Assembly: GCF_002869765.1 (NCBI RefSeq)
Contig: NZ_PNOR01000013.1
Location: forward strand, 1 to 64,000
Reading direction: 5' to 3'
Origin: Deinococcus planocerae
GTDB lineage: Bacteria > Deinococcota > Deinococci > Deinococcales > Deinococcaceae
DNA length: 64,000 bases
Positions 16,854 through 29,986 of this stretch are shown one piece after another. The position numbers were made by a program, and so were the translations under genes. The notes beneath the pieces are model-generated. The model searched no databases. It was not told where the DNA came from and saw nothing but the letters and a program-made list of their open reading frames with translations. Within the stretch, counting starts at the first letter, position 1, and each line of letters starts with the position of its first letter.

Positions 16854-16986
16854 GCCCGCCTCCCCGACCCCGCCCCGGACCCTCCCTGGTTCGGCGGCGG
16901 GCTTCCTTTGTTGGCCGCGTCACGCATTGGTCTTCGGCAAAGACGCGCCCGCTTCCCGGCCCGCCGTCACCGCTATACGCTGGCCT

Positions 16987-18911
<1,925 letters not shown>

Positions 18912-18923
18912 CTCAGACTGGCC

Positions 18924-19694
<771 letters not shown>

Positions 19695-19698
19695 GCGG

Positions 19699-19730
19699 CT
19701 ATTGTGCCCTACTTTAAAAAGCAAAGCAAG
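19699..19730 (-). promoter_or_regulatory. frnE promoter
   Basis: On the minus strand, TTGCTT, a 17-bp AT-rich spacer and CACAAT, with only about 6 nt between the -10 and the frnE ATG. This implies a leaderless or nearly leaderless transcript. Coordinates are approximate to 2 bp. Confidence 0.5.
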
Positions 19731-19824
19731 GAATGGGAGCACGATCCGCCGGGGCAGGGAGGGGTCGGTTGGAGCAAAACCGAGGTCCTATTCCCAGCCG
19801 CCCTCCCCCTCCTACACTCGCCCC

Positions 19825-20292
<468 letters not shown>

Positions 20293-20304
20293 GAGCGAGA
20301 AAGG

Positions 20305-20337
20305 AGGAGGCCGCCCACACGTTCGGGGCGGCCTCCT
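20305..20337. terminator. Strong symmetrical hairpin between convergent msrB and SH3/excalibur gene
   Basis: A perfect 12-bp GC stem (20305-20316 with 20326-20337) with a 9-nt loop, placed between the stops of convergent genes. The lack of a T-run on either side means Rho-independent action is uncertain, but a bidirectional terminator is likely. Confidence 0.65.
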
Positions 20338-20349
20338 GACCTTGGGCCG

Positions 20350-20745
20350 TTACTCGCCGTTCTCGCAGGCCACACCGTTTCCGTTGCGGTCGAGCGCGGT
20401 GCGGTAACCGGGCTTGCCCAGCCGCACCGGAGCCGCGTTCGCCGCCCGCATCGCCGCGCAGGAGCGGTAGTACACGGCGCCCGGCCCGGTCAGCCGCGCG
20501 CTTCCGGTGACGGGCCGCACGAAGGACCGCGCCACGTACCCCGCCTGCCCCGCGTACGTGGTGCGGCACCACTGACCCTGACAAGCAACCAGCAGCAGCG
20601 TGTTGCCCGGAACGACGCCCAGAATTCTTCCCGTCTCGCTCGGCGCCCGGCGCAGGTTGACGGGGGTGGTCGTCAGCGCGGTCGCCGCCTCCGACACCCC
20701 GAGCAGCGTGACGGAGAGGGCCAGCAGCAAAGCGAGATGGCGCAT
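20350..20745 (-). CDS. Secreted SH3b plus excalibur-domain protein
   Basis: 131 residues from ATG 20745. A signal peptide covers 1-20 (LALLLALSVTLLGVSEA). An SH3b-like segment (VNLRRAPSETGRILGVVPGNTLLLV...GYV) with a CQGQWC cysteine pair is followed by an excalibur calcium-binding motif (YRSCAAMRAA...YRTALDRNGNGVACE). The arrangement is typical of secreted or wall-associated bacterial proteins that bind cell wall and calcium. No catalytic domain is attached. It is convergent with msrB. Confidence 0.8.
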   Translation of the reverse strand: MRHLALLLALSVTLLGVSEAATALTTTPVNLRRAPSETGRILGVVPGNTLLLVACQGQWCRTTYAGQAGYVARSFVRPVTGSARLTGPGAVYYRSCAAMRAANAAPVRLGKPGYRTALDRNGNGVACENGE

Positions 20746-20870
20746 TGGCGGAGCATAGCAGGCGGGAACGCGACGCGCGAAAGGCCAGGGCTCGTCTCCC
20801 CACCCCGGCTGAACAAGGCGAGCGGGCCGCCCATGCAACCTCCGGTGCGGCCCGCTCTCACGGAGCTGTC

Positions 20871-21059
20871 TCAGCTTTCCGTCGCCCCGGAGCGTGCGCC
20901 GCCGTCGGCCTCGTCGGTCGTCTCCGCACCCGTCTCGTTGTTGCCCGGCGTGCCCGTGCTGCCCGCTCCCCCGGCACTCGTCTTGCCCGTCTCCTGCTCG
21001 TGCTCCTGGCGCCGGGCGTAGGCTTCCTGCATCTGTTCGGCCTCGTTCTTGTCGTCCAT
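20871..21059 (-). CDS. Small hydrophilic hypothetical protein
   Basis: 62 residues, rich in Glu, Gln, Thr, Gly and Asp, without hydrophobic segments, so probably disordered. The charge pattern and Gly/Thr repeats resemble small stress-related hydrophilins, but this is only composition. The upstream region lacks a clear SD. I cannot assign a family. Confidence 0.45.
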   Translation of the reverse strand: MDDKNEAEQMQEAYARRQEHEQETGKTSAGGAGSTGTPGNNETGAETTDEADGGARSGATES

Positions 21060-21157
21060 GTGCCGAGCGTAGGAGGCGGTCCTGGGGGCGAGGTGTGCGC
21101 CCTCCCAACCCCGCCTTCACCCATCCCTTCCCGGCGGGAGCACACAATGCGCGGGAC

Positions 21158-21865
21158 ATGACGGGAAGACGAAGGAGCGAAGAGGCCAGCCACCTGACCG
21201 CGCGCCCTGGCGGGGTGACCCAGATGCCGTCCGAGCGGGGCCTGCAACCGCTGAGCCTGGGAGACCGCCGAGACGGCCTGCTCTACGTGCCCACCACCCA
21301 CCCGCTCCCCGGTCCGCGCCCGCTGCTGGTGCTGCTCCACGGCGCGGGCGGCGAGGCCAGCCACAGCATCGCCGCCTTCACCGCCGCCGCCGAGGCGCGC
21401 GGCCTGCTGCTGCTCGCGCCTGACTCGCGTGGCGGCACCTGGGACGTGATTCTGGGCGGTTACGGTCCCGACGTGGCGTTCATCGACCGCGCCCTCGCCC
21501 ACATCTTCGCGCGGTATCCGGTGGACCCGGCGCGGGTCGTGCTCGACGGCTTCTCGGACGGCGCCTCCTACGCCCTGTCCCTGGGGCTGGGCAACGGCGA
21601 CCTGTTCACGCACCTGATGGCCTTTGCCCCCGGCTTCATGGCCCCCGCCGCGCAGGTCGGCGCCCCCCGCATCTTCGTCGCGCACGGCGACGGGGACCGC
21701 GTGCTTCCCATCGACCGCTGTAGCCGCGTGATCGTGCCGCAACTCCGGGGGGCCGGGTACGACGTGACCTACCGCGAGTTCCACGGGGGGCACACGGTCC
21801 CGCGCGAGGTGGTGGAGGAGGCGCTGGAGTGGCTGGAGGGGAGGGCGCCCGCTCACCCCTCGTAG
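21158..21865 (+). CDS. Alpha/beta-hydrolase (phospholipase/carboxylesterase type)
   Basis: 235 residues from ATG 21158; an internal ATG about 23 codons later (MPSERGLQPL) is possible. The PLLVLLHGAGGEASHS loop, the nucleophile elbow GFSDGAS, the acid in VAHGDGDRVLP and the His in FHGGHTVPREV give a full Ser-Asp-His set. The layout is that of small LpqC/esterase-like cytosolic hydrolases. No signal peptide is present. The 3' end is 9 bp before the RHH gene. Confidence 0.82.
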   Translation: MTGRRRSEEASHLTARPGGVTQMPSERGLQPLSLGDRRDGLLYVPTTHPLPGPRPLLVLLHGAGGEASHSIAAFTAAAEARGLLLLAPDSRGGTWDVILGGYGPDVAFIDRALAHIFARYPVDPARVVLDGFSDGASYALSLGLGNGDLFTHLMAFAPGFMAPAAQVGAPRIFVAHGDGDRVLPIDRCSRVIVPQLRGAGYDVTYREFHGGHTVPREVVEEALEWLEGRAPAHPS

Positions 21866-21874
21866 GATGGGGAC

Positions 21875-22267
21875 ATGACGGGCGACAAGGCCAGGCGAGT
21901 GACGGTGACCCTCCCCGCCGCGCTCGTCCTTGACCTGGACGAGTACCGGCAGACCCACGGCCTCGCCAGCCGAAGCGAGGCTGTGGCCCACGCTGTCCGG
22001 GCACTGCACGAGAAAGAGCTTCTGGAGGGGGCTAACGAGAACGAGCGTCCTGCTGTTGAGCGTGCCCTGCGGCTGCTGGGTGGAAGTCCGCTGGGGTTGA
22101 AGGCCAAGGGCTCAGCTAAGCCCGTTCCCGTGAGTGGGCCTCCCATTGAGGACCTTCTGCCGGACTTGCGGGGGCCGTCGCTTGCGGACGAGGAAGAGGA
22201 CTTGGCCGAGCGCCAAGCCCTTGCGCGTGAGATCACGGAAATGGGGCAAGAGATCGATCCCTACTGA
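21875..22267 (+). CDS. RHH-domain (CopG/MazE-like) protein with extended C-terminus; orphan antitoxin candidate
   Basis: 130 residues. The N-terminal ribbon-helix-helix (RRVTVTLPAALVLDLDEYRQTHGLASRSEAVAHAVRALHEKELLE) strongly resembles that of the MazE-like gene at 23092. A longer acidic tail replaces the usual toxin-binding end. There is no toxin gene next to it: the following VapC is on the opposite strand. TAGGAT 6 nt before the ATG suggests a leaderless start. It may be a decoupled antitoxin or a transcriptional regulator. Confidence 0.75.
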   Translation: MTGDKARRVTVTLPAALVLDLDEYRQTHGLASRSEAVAHAVRALHEKELLEGANENERPAVERALRLLGGSPLGLKAKGSAKPVPVSGPPIEDLLPDLRGPSLADEEEDLAERQALAREITEMGQEIDPY

Positions 22268-22326
22268 TTCCTACGCCCCCACACTGCTTCACCCAGCGAC
22301 TACGCCCACAGTTCTCCGTGCCAGGA

Positions 22327-22728
22327 CTAAACCTTCACCAACTCCAACGGGATGTGCTCGGCATACCGCTGGAAATCCTTGTCCTTCGTGAGAAGTGGGA
22401 GCCCCCAGGTCACGCTACAGGCCGCGATCAGGAAGTCGGTGCTGCTCCCCTGAATGCCCCTGCTCTGGCAGGTGTTGAAGAACTCCGCCGCCAACTCGTA
22501 TTCAAGGAAGGACGCCTCCCGGTCTGGAAGGGCCCGCAAGTCCTGGCGGATTCGCTCGAAAACCTCCTGCCTCCGTAGACCCTGCAACACCTCTTGCCGG
22601 ATGCAGCCGAGCATCTGGACGCGACCCTCGCGGATCAGCTCCCTCAGCAGCCGCAATTCCGGGGAGGGGTCGCCCATCTGCTTCCTGAAGGCTTCGGACC
22701 AGACATTGCTGTCAACAATGACCCTCAC
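22327..22728 (-). CDS. vapC: VapC-like PIN-domain toxin
   Basis: 133 residues. The first beta strand carries the catalytic Asp (MRVIVDSNVWSEAF, D6), with other acidic residues in ELRLLRELI, STDFLIAAC and LLTKDKDF. This is the full set of a single-strand RNA endonuclease PIN fold. It begins with ATG overlapping the antitoxin stop by 4 nt, as expected for a VapBC operon. The organism is presumably protected by VapB. The target RNA is unknown. Confidence 0.92.
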   Translation of the reverse strand: MRVIVDSNVWSEAFRKQMGDPSPELRLLRELIREGRVQMLGCIRQEVLQGLRRQEVFERIRQDLRALPDREASFLEYELAAEFFNTCQSRGIQGSSTDFLIAACSVTWGLPLLTKDKDFQRYAEHIPLELVKV

Positions 22729-22934
22729 GAACGCTTCCGCTGCGCCCGCATTTCTTCGTCAGTCATCATGTCTGCCGGGTCCACCGTCCCGAACAGGTCC
22801 AGAATTTTGAGCTGTTCGCGGCGCTGGATGTACTCGGCCAGCGCCTCGTTGACCGTCTCGCGCTTGGTGCGTCGGCCACCGATCTCCAGCGCGCGCTCCA
22901 GCAGGTCGGGGTCGATTTGCAGGTTCGTCGCCAT
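22725..22934 (-). CDS. vapB: VapB-like antitoxin
   Basis: 69 residues. The N-terminal NLQIDPDLLERALEIGGRRTKRETVNEALAEYI is the DNA-binding ribbon-helix-helix of the VapB (type II antitoxin) class. The C-terminal acidic tail (VDPADMMTDEEM) should bind the toxin. A perfect TACACA-N6-TGTGTA palindrome lies 10 bp upstream of the start, an expected autoregulatory operator. The gene overlaps vapC by 4 nt. Confidence 0.9.
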   Translation of the reverse strand: MATNLQIDPDLLERALEIGGRRTKRETVNEALAEYIQRREQLKILDLFGTVDPADMMTDEEMRAQRKRS

Positions 22935-22944
22935 ACCGGATAGT

Positions 22945-22962
22945 TACACAAATGTATGTGTA
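22945..22962. promoter_or_regulatory. Palindromic operator of vapBC
   Basis: TACACA (22945-22950), a 6-bp spacer, and TGTGTA (22957-22962): a perfect inverted repeat directly upstream of vapB. It fits conditional autoregulation by the VapBC complex, but binding is inferred from position and symmetry only. Confidence 0.6.
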
Positions 22963-23091
22963 GGGTCGTGAGGGGAGGTTGGCGGGAGGCGGGCTGTTCT
23001 CGACGCCTCAGCCAGCCCAGCCCTACCCCTCCGTCCGTAGCTGCGACCAGCTCTGCTGCGTCTGAGCCAGTATGCATGTTAGTATGAATAT

Positions 23092-23346
23092 ATGACACAC
23101 GGAACTGCGCAACGTGTGACGGTCAGCCTGTCACCGCACCTTGCCCGTTATCTCGATGAGTACCAGAAGATGCACAAGCTCGCCAGCAGAAGCGAGGCCG
23201 TTGCCGAGGCCATTCAGGCCCTGCGCGAGAAGCAACTGGCCGAGGAATACGCGCAGATGGCGCGCGACAACGACCCCCTCTACGACGTTGTTCTCGCCGA
23301 CCTCAGGGACGGGCTGGAGGAGAGCGACGGCAGCGAGTGGCGGTAG
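23092..23346 (+). CDS. MazE-like RHH antitoxin
   Basis: 84 residues: RHH N-terminus (QRVTVSLSPHLARYLDEYQKMHKLASRSEAVAEAIQALREKQLAEEY) and an acidic C-terminal half (VVLADLRDGLEESDGSEW). The AT-rich upstream stretch carries two AGTATG repeats (about 23069-23085), possibly part of its operator or promoter. It overlaps the toxin start by 10 nt, the usual antitoxin-first order. Highly similar in the RHH part to the orphan gene at 21875. Confidence 0.88.
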   Translation: MTHGTAQRVTVSLSPHLARYLDEYQKMHKLASRSEAVAEAIQALREKQLAEEYAQMARDNDPLYDVVLADLRDGLEESDGSEWR

Positions 23347-23684
23347 GGTTGATTCGCCGGGGTGACATTCTATTGGTGAACTTCGCTCCCGCCCGCGAAG
23401 GCGAAGCGAACTACACCCGCCCTGCCGTCGTGGTGACCAACAACGCCGCCAACGCCAATGCCCCGGTGCTGATGGTCGTCCCACTGACGACCAATCTGGA
23501 GCGGCTGTACTCCATTCACCTGTTGCTGCCGCATCAACGCACCGGGCTCAACGAGGACAGCAAGGCCCAGCCGGAGGCCATGAGGGCCATCTCGCTGAGC
23601 CGCGTTCTTCGCCGCCTCGGTCACGTTCCCGAAGACCTGATGGAGCAATTGAACGAGCGAATCAGACTTCACCTTGCTCTGTAG
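23337..23684 (+). CDS. MazF/PemK-family mRNA interferase
   Basis: 115 residues. It starts at GTG 23337 within the antitoxin end. The SH3-like barrel signature is RRGDILLVNF...TRPAVVVTNN (catalytic Arg in TRPAVV), VLMVVPLTTN and QPEAMRAISLSRVLRRLG. The product should cleave single-stranded RNA at short motifs. The downstream sequence turns abruptly AT-rich after about 23760. Confidence 0.92.
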   Translation: MAVGLIRRGDILLVNFAPAREGEANYTRPAVVVTNNAANANAPVLMVVPLTTNLERLYSIHLLLPHQRTGLNEDSKAQPEAMRAISLSRVLRRLGHVPEDLMEQLNERIRLHLAL

Positions 23685-23772
23685 GCCCGACTGCCCCCAC
23701 CCCGCACAGCCCAACCCCACCGTCTGGGGCTGCGGCCCGTGCCGGGGCGAGGAAGAAGTAAATAGTTGCAGA

Positions 23773-24552
23773 TTAGTTCCAATTAAATTCAAGAGGAATA
23801 TTTTTCTCTACATAGATCATTCCCTTCGAGGTCAATTTAGACGAAGAACCTTCCCTATGTGTTAGTGCCTCTTTGGATAGAGGTTCTAAGAAATCTGTTT
23901 TGTAGCGAGATGAGTTGGAGTAACCCGTCCATTTCTGTAAATCTCGGTCTTGAACCCATTGCGGATATTTGGAGTATAGAATTAAGAGAGTCTTATCTCT
24001 ATAACCCAAACTAGTGTCTAGTATTTTAATAAAGCCTTCAATATTTTCTATTATAGGTACATGTTGGTAACTAAGGCTCTTTATTAACATAGAAGCATCA
24101 TTTATATCCATTTTGGCATAGACTCTAATAAGCTCACACAAAATCCATGTGGAGCTTTGTGTTATTAGGAGGGCATCCTGATAGTTTGGATCAATATTTT
24201 TTGCTAGGTGAGCTACGTTTCTTTTATTCCTGACACCCATGATTACGCGACACAGTTTAGCCGCAAAAAATCTAAAAAACTCATCTTGACTACCGTCATT
24301 TTCAAATCTATTTATGGTCGTTTCTGTATATTTCAATTGCTGTCCAATTGGTGTATAGGTGCCGGACATAAGGTACTCAAACATTCTTACCAGGACTTCT
24401 CCAAATCTGCCGCCACTTAGCTCCGTGGGAGAGAATTGTCCCAACTGAAATGCTCTCTTGAGAGATATAAATTCGTCTACAAGGGCTATTGATAACTGTT
24501 CTGTAAGTGTTGTCTTTAAGGAATCGACTATGTTCTGTCGTGAGATGTCCAT
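23773..24552 (-). CDS. AT-rich hypothetical protein with HEPN-like R-X6-H motif and C-terminal winged helix
   Basis: 259 residues. Base composition is sharply lower in GC than the neighbours, so it was probably transferred. A conserved-looking helical middle contains R108-N109...H115 in GVRNKRNVAHL. This fits the R-X4-6-H motif, with a polar residue after the Arg, of HEPN ribonucleases, and is flanked by the amphipathic helices expected of that fold. The C-terminal WTGYSNSSRYKTDFLEPL...LTSKG segment resembles a winged helix. Start ATG 24552 overlaps the upstream stop by 1 nt (TAATG), so the two genes are translationally coupled. The nuclease role is inference. Confidence 0.7.
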   Translation of the reverse strand: MDISRQNIVDSLKTTLTEQLSIALVDEFISLKRAFQLGQFSPTELSGGRFGEVLVRMFEYLMSGTYTPIGQQLKYTETTINRFENDGSQDEFFRFFAAKLCRVIMGVRNKRNVAHLAKNIDPNYQDALLITQSSTWILCELIRVYAKMDINDASMLIKSLSYQHVPIIENIEGFIKILDTSLGYRDKTLLILYSKYPQWVQDRDLQKWTGYSNSSRYKTDFLEPLSKEALTHREGSSSKLTSKGMIYVEKNIPLEFNWN

Positions 24553-25748
24553 TACAAGCTTACACCCCTATGAGTTAAAATCTTCTGCGCTGCTGTCTCC
24601 CCTGATTTTGTCAGGGAGAGCATTCCATTGCTCTTGAGGTGCAAATAACCCCCATCCCTTCCTCTGACTGCCTCATGGTAATTCTTGAATTCGGCACTAA
24701 ACCCTTTTAAATTCTTCAGAATAGCATGCAAAACCTTTATATTGATTTCGCTCACTCCCTCTAGCCTTGATATTCCATATATAGCAATGGCCGTTATGTC
24801 TTTGTAAGAGGTTTCGCGGGCGTCAATTTGAGATATTTGAGGATACCTATCAAGTATAGAAGACACATAGCTTTTTTCCGCATCACCAAAAGGGATACTC
24901 TCTCTTCTCCTTGACTGGCCTCCCTTCTTGCCAGCAGTCATTTTTGCCCCAGTAGTAGAAGGATCGTCCAATTCTGATTGAATTCTCTCTAAATATTGAT
25001 GGGCTTTATCCTTAGGTTCAAGCAAGCTTCCAGCGGGCACAAAATAATCCCCAACAACTGATGATACGTACTTTTTGAAATTATTTGGATCGTAGAAGCC
25101 GCTTTTGCGGGCGGCTGCCACTATTGTTTCCTGTGAGGGCTTCTCTCCGAAAAAAGTTTGATGGTCTAGTATGTATAAAAGGATGAACCTTCTCTGCTGC
25201 TCGCTCTGCGGAGTACCCTTAAGGTCGTCAAGGGTAGTGAAAAGACCGCCTTCATCATCCACTTTGAAGAGGATAAGTTCTGTCCCGTTTAGGGCGATTG
25301 GATTCTCGCGAGTGGGAATTGAATCAGCGTCATTAATGCCACCCTCTATCTTCTTTGGGGCGTCTAATGTTCTACTGGTTTGTGAAGGATTCTGCCTAAA
25401 AGTTCTTGGCCCTGAAAAAGATGTGCCGGGTCTTATAGTGCTACCACCAAGGAAGCCCGCTATTGTGGGTGCTACGCTCTCCAAGGCTTTATCAGAAAAA
25501 CTAATTTTGATCTTACGTTTAGATTTTCCTACTGATTCGTTGTTTTCCTCGTCGAGTTCGTAGGTGTTCTGAACCGCTTGGCCTGACTGTTGAACGAGAT
25601 CAGTTACTGACACTCCACAAGCGAGACACATATCTGTGTTCTCTTCCAAAGGTTCCCTACATGCAAGGCATCTAAATTGCCTACGGCAGTTCAGACAAAA
25701 GTTATGGTTATCCTTGTTTTGAAATCCACAGTACACACACTCTTGCAT
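24552..25748 (-). CDS. AT-rich double zinc-ribbon protein, partner of the HEPN-like gene
   Basis: 398 residues from ATG 25748, with GGAGG 5 nt upstream. ATG 25802 would add 18 non-conserved residues. Two zinc ribbons open the protein (C4/C7/C18/C21 and C27/C30/C41/C44). A flexible Ser/Thr/Lys linker follows, with an alpha-helical region around EQQRRFILLYILDHQTFF (about 180-200) and a C-terminal winged-helix-like stretch ending LTKSGETAAQKIL. No nuclease or ATPase motif is visible. It probably senses or scaffolds for the downstream HEPN-like protein. Unknown family. Confidence 0.7.
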   Translation of the reverse strand: MQECVYCGFQNKDNHNFCLNCRRQFRCLACREPLEENTDMCLACGVSVTDLVQQSGQAVQNTYELDEENNESVGKSKRKIKISFSDKALESVAPTIAGFLGGSTIRPGTSFSGPRTFRQNPSQTSRTLDAPKKIEGGINDADSIPTRENPIALNGTELILFKVDDEGGLFTTLDDLKGTPQSEQQRRFILLYILDHQTFFGEKPSQETIVAAARKSGFYDPNNFKKYVSSVVGDYFVPAGSLLEPKDKAHQYLERIQSELDDPSTTGAKMTAGKKGGQSRRRESIPFGDAEKSYVSSILDRYPQISQIDARETSYKDITAIAIYGISRLEGVSEINIKVLHAILKNLKGFSAEFKNYHEAVRGRDGGYLHLKSNGMLSLTKSGETAAQKILTHRGVSL

Positions 25749-25765
25749 GTAGGCCTCCACTTCGC

Positions 25766-25785
25766 CGGTACTCGACCGCGTACCG
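25766..25785. promoter_or_regulatory. Inverted repeat upstream of the AT-rich two-gene unit
   Basis: CGGTAC (25766-25771), an 8-bp spacer and GTACCG (25780-25785), 18 bp upstream of the zinc-ribbon start. It is a possible operator for autoregulation by the zinc-ribbon or winged-helix protein. No other palindrome of similar quality lies in this gap. Confidence 0.4.
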
Positions 25786-25847
25786 CTACATATGGATATC
25801 ATGAGAGATGGTGGAGAGGTGCTGGTTTTGCGATGCTATACCCCCTC

Positions 25848-28919
<3,072 letters not shown>

Positions 28920-28994
28920 TCCAGAAAGGGAGTATGGCACGGGGAGGGGAGAGGGGGGGTGAGCGGTGTGTATGAGTATGCAAGTGATGGTCTC

Positions 28995-29444
28995 TTACGC
29001 GCCGTTGAAGTATCCCCATTTGGCAAGAGCGACGGTTTGGAAGCTCCAGCCCTCCCGCCTGCGAGCAGACGAAACCTGGGATCGCCAGAGCGATAGCTCA
29101 AGGTCGGGAAAGGTGTAGGTGTGGCCGCCTTCTGTCTCTGGCGCTGGCGTGGCGTCTTGACCAATCCACTTCACGGCTTCTGCGGCGGCTAGCTCGAAAA
29201 GGTTGGAGCCCTTGTAAACGGCAGCTACCGTACCCCCTGCCGAAAGCTCAATGAACTCCACTGTGTCAGTAGAGTCGAAAGCTACCCGAAAATTTCGGCT
29301 CAAATAGTCCTCCTCTTGAGAGTTGCGGCCCTGCTGCATTTCCCCGAAGCCTGCCATAGCTTGCCGAGCCTCCTGGCGAGACATACCAAGTTTCACGGGG
29401 CCAACGCCTACGTGTGGAACCACTTGAAAAGCGTGAACTTGCAT
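28995..29444 (-). CDS. Hypothetical protein, possible immunity-type
   Basis: 149 residues from ATG 29444; ATG 29453 and 29465 are alternatives. It has an early conserved-looking motif (HVGVGPVKLGMSRQEARQAM), a beta-rich middle with FRVAFDSTDTVEFIELSAGG, and a C-terminal TYTFPDLELSLWR strand. The VG-P-KLGM-R-E-R opening resembles small proteins linked to toxin-immunity loci, but I cannot name a family. It is divergent from the DUF433 gene. Confidence 0.6.
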   Translation of the reverse strand: MQVHAFQVVPHVGVGPVKLGMSRQEARQAMAGFGEMQQGRNSQEEDYLSRNFRVAFDSTDTVEFIELSAGGTVAAVYKGSNLFELAAAEAVKWIGQDATPAPETEGGHTYTFPDLELSLWRSQVSSARRREGWSFQTVALAKWGYFNGA

Positions 29445-29647
29445 GTTCCCCATGCTACTGGTCATGCCCCCGCATCTACCCCAGCGGACGCCCCTGCATT
29501 CGCGGGATGCGGATTCGGGTGAGTGATGTGCTGGAGTTGCTGGGGGTAGGGGTGGACGAGATTCTGGGGGACTACCCGGATTTGGAGCGGGAGGATATTG
29601 AGGCGGTGCTGCTCTGGGACGCTGAGAGTAGCAAGTCTCCCTCTTAA
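29414..29647 (+). CDS. DUF433-domain protein, N-terminally shortened
   Basis: 77 residues from GTG 29414; ATG 29507 is an alternative. GRPCIRGMRIRVSDVLELLGVGVDEILGDYPDLEREDIEAVLLW matches the DUF433 core, an antitoxin-associated family. The usual leading residues before GRPCIRG are largely missing: only RIYPS precedes it. So either a small deletion has occurred or the start is non-standard. DUF433 proteins are often antitoxins to a PIN-like toxin, but none of the expected type follows directly. Confidence 0.55.
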   Translation: MEPLEKRELACSPCYWSCPRIYPSGRPCIRGMRIRVSDVLELLGVGVDEILGDYPDLEREDIEAVLLWDAESSKSPS

Positions 29648-29686
29648 CTCTGGCTATACTGGTGTCCATTTCCTGGGAGGTCTGGT

Positions 29687-29986
29687 ATGGCCGTGAAGCG
29701 GGTGGGGATCAAGGAGTTCAAGGACAGGGCGACGCAGCTTCTCGCCAGCGGGGAGCCGCTGGTGGTGGAGCGGCATGGGAAAACGATTGGCTATTACACA
29801 CCGATCAAAGCCCCAGATCCCGTGGCCCTGCGGGAAGCGCAGAACGCCTTTAACGAGAAGATGGAGGAAGTCGCCCGGAAACTCGGCATCAGCGTTGAAG
29901 CTCTGGAAGACGAGTTGTTTGGTGCCCCCCCTCAGGAGGTGGCTGAGGAGAACACCAACGCTTCTCTCTCGGCAGGTCGGCTCTGA
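29687..29986 (+). CDS. Phd/YefM-type antitoxin
   Basis: 99 residues. The N-terminus VGIKEFKDRATQLLASGEPLVVERHGKTIGYYTPI is the Phd/YefM DNA-binding fold. A helical acidic tail follows, which should bind the toxin. GGGAGG lies 9 nt upstream of ATG 29687, and TATACT (29653-29658) is a plausible -10. Its stop codon overlaps the likely CTG start of the PIN toxin as CTGA. It is unrelated in type to the RHH antitoxins at 22-23 kb. Confidence 0.85.
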   Translation: MAVKRVGIKEFKDRATQLLASGEPLVVERHGKTIGYYTPIKAPDPVALREAQNAFNEKMEEVARKLGISVEALEDELFGAPPQEVAEENTNASLSAGRL

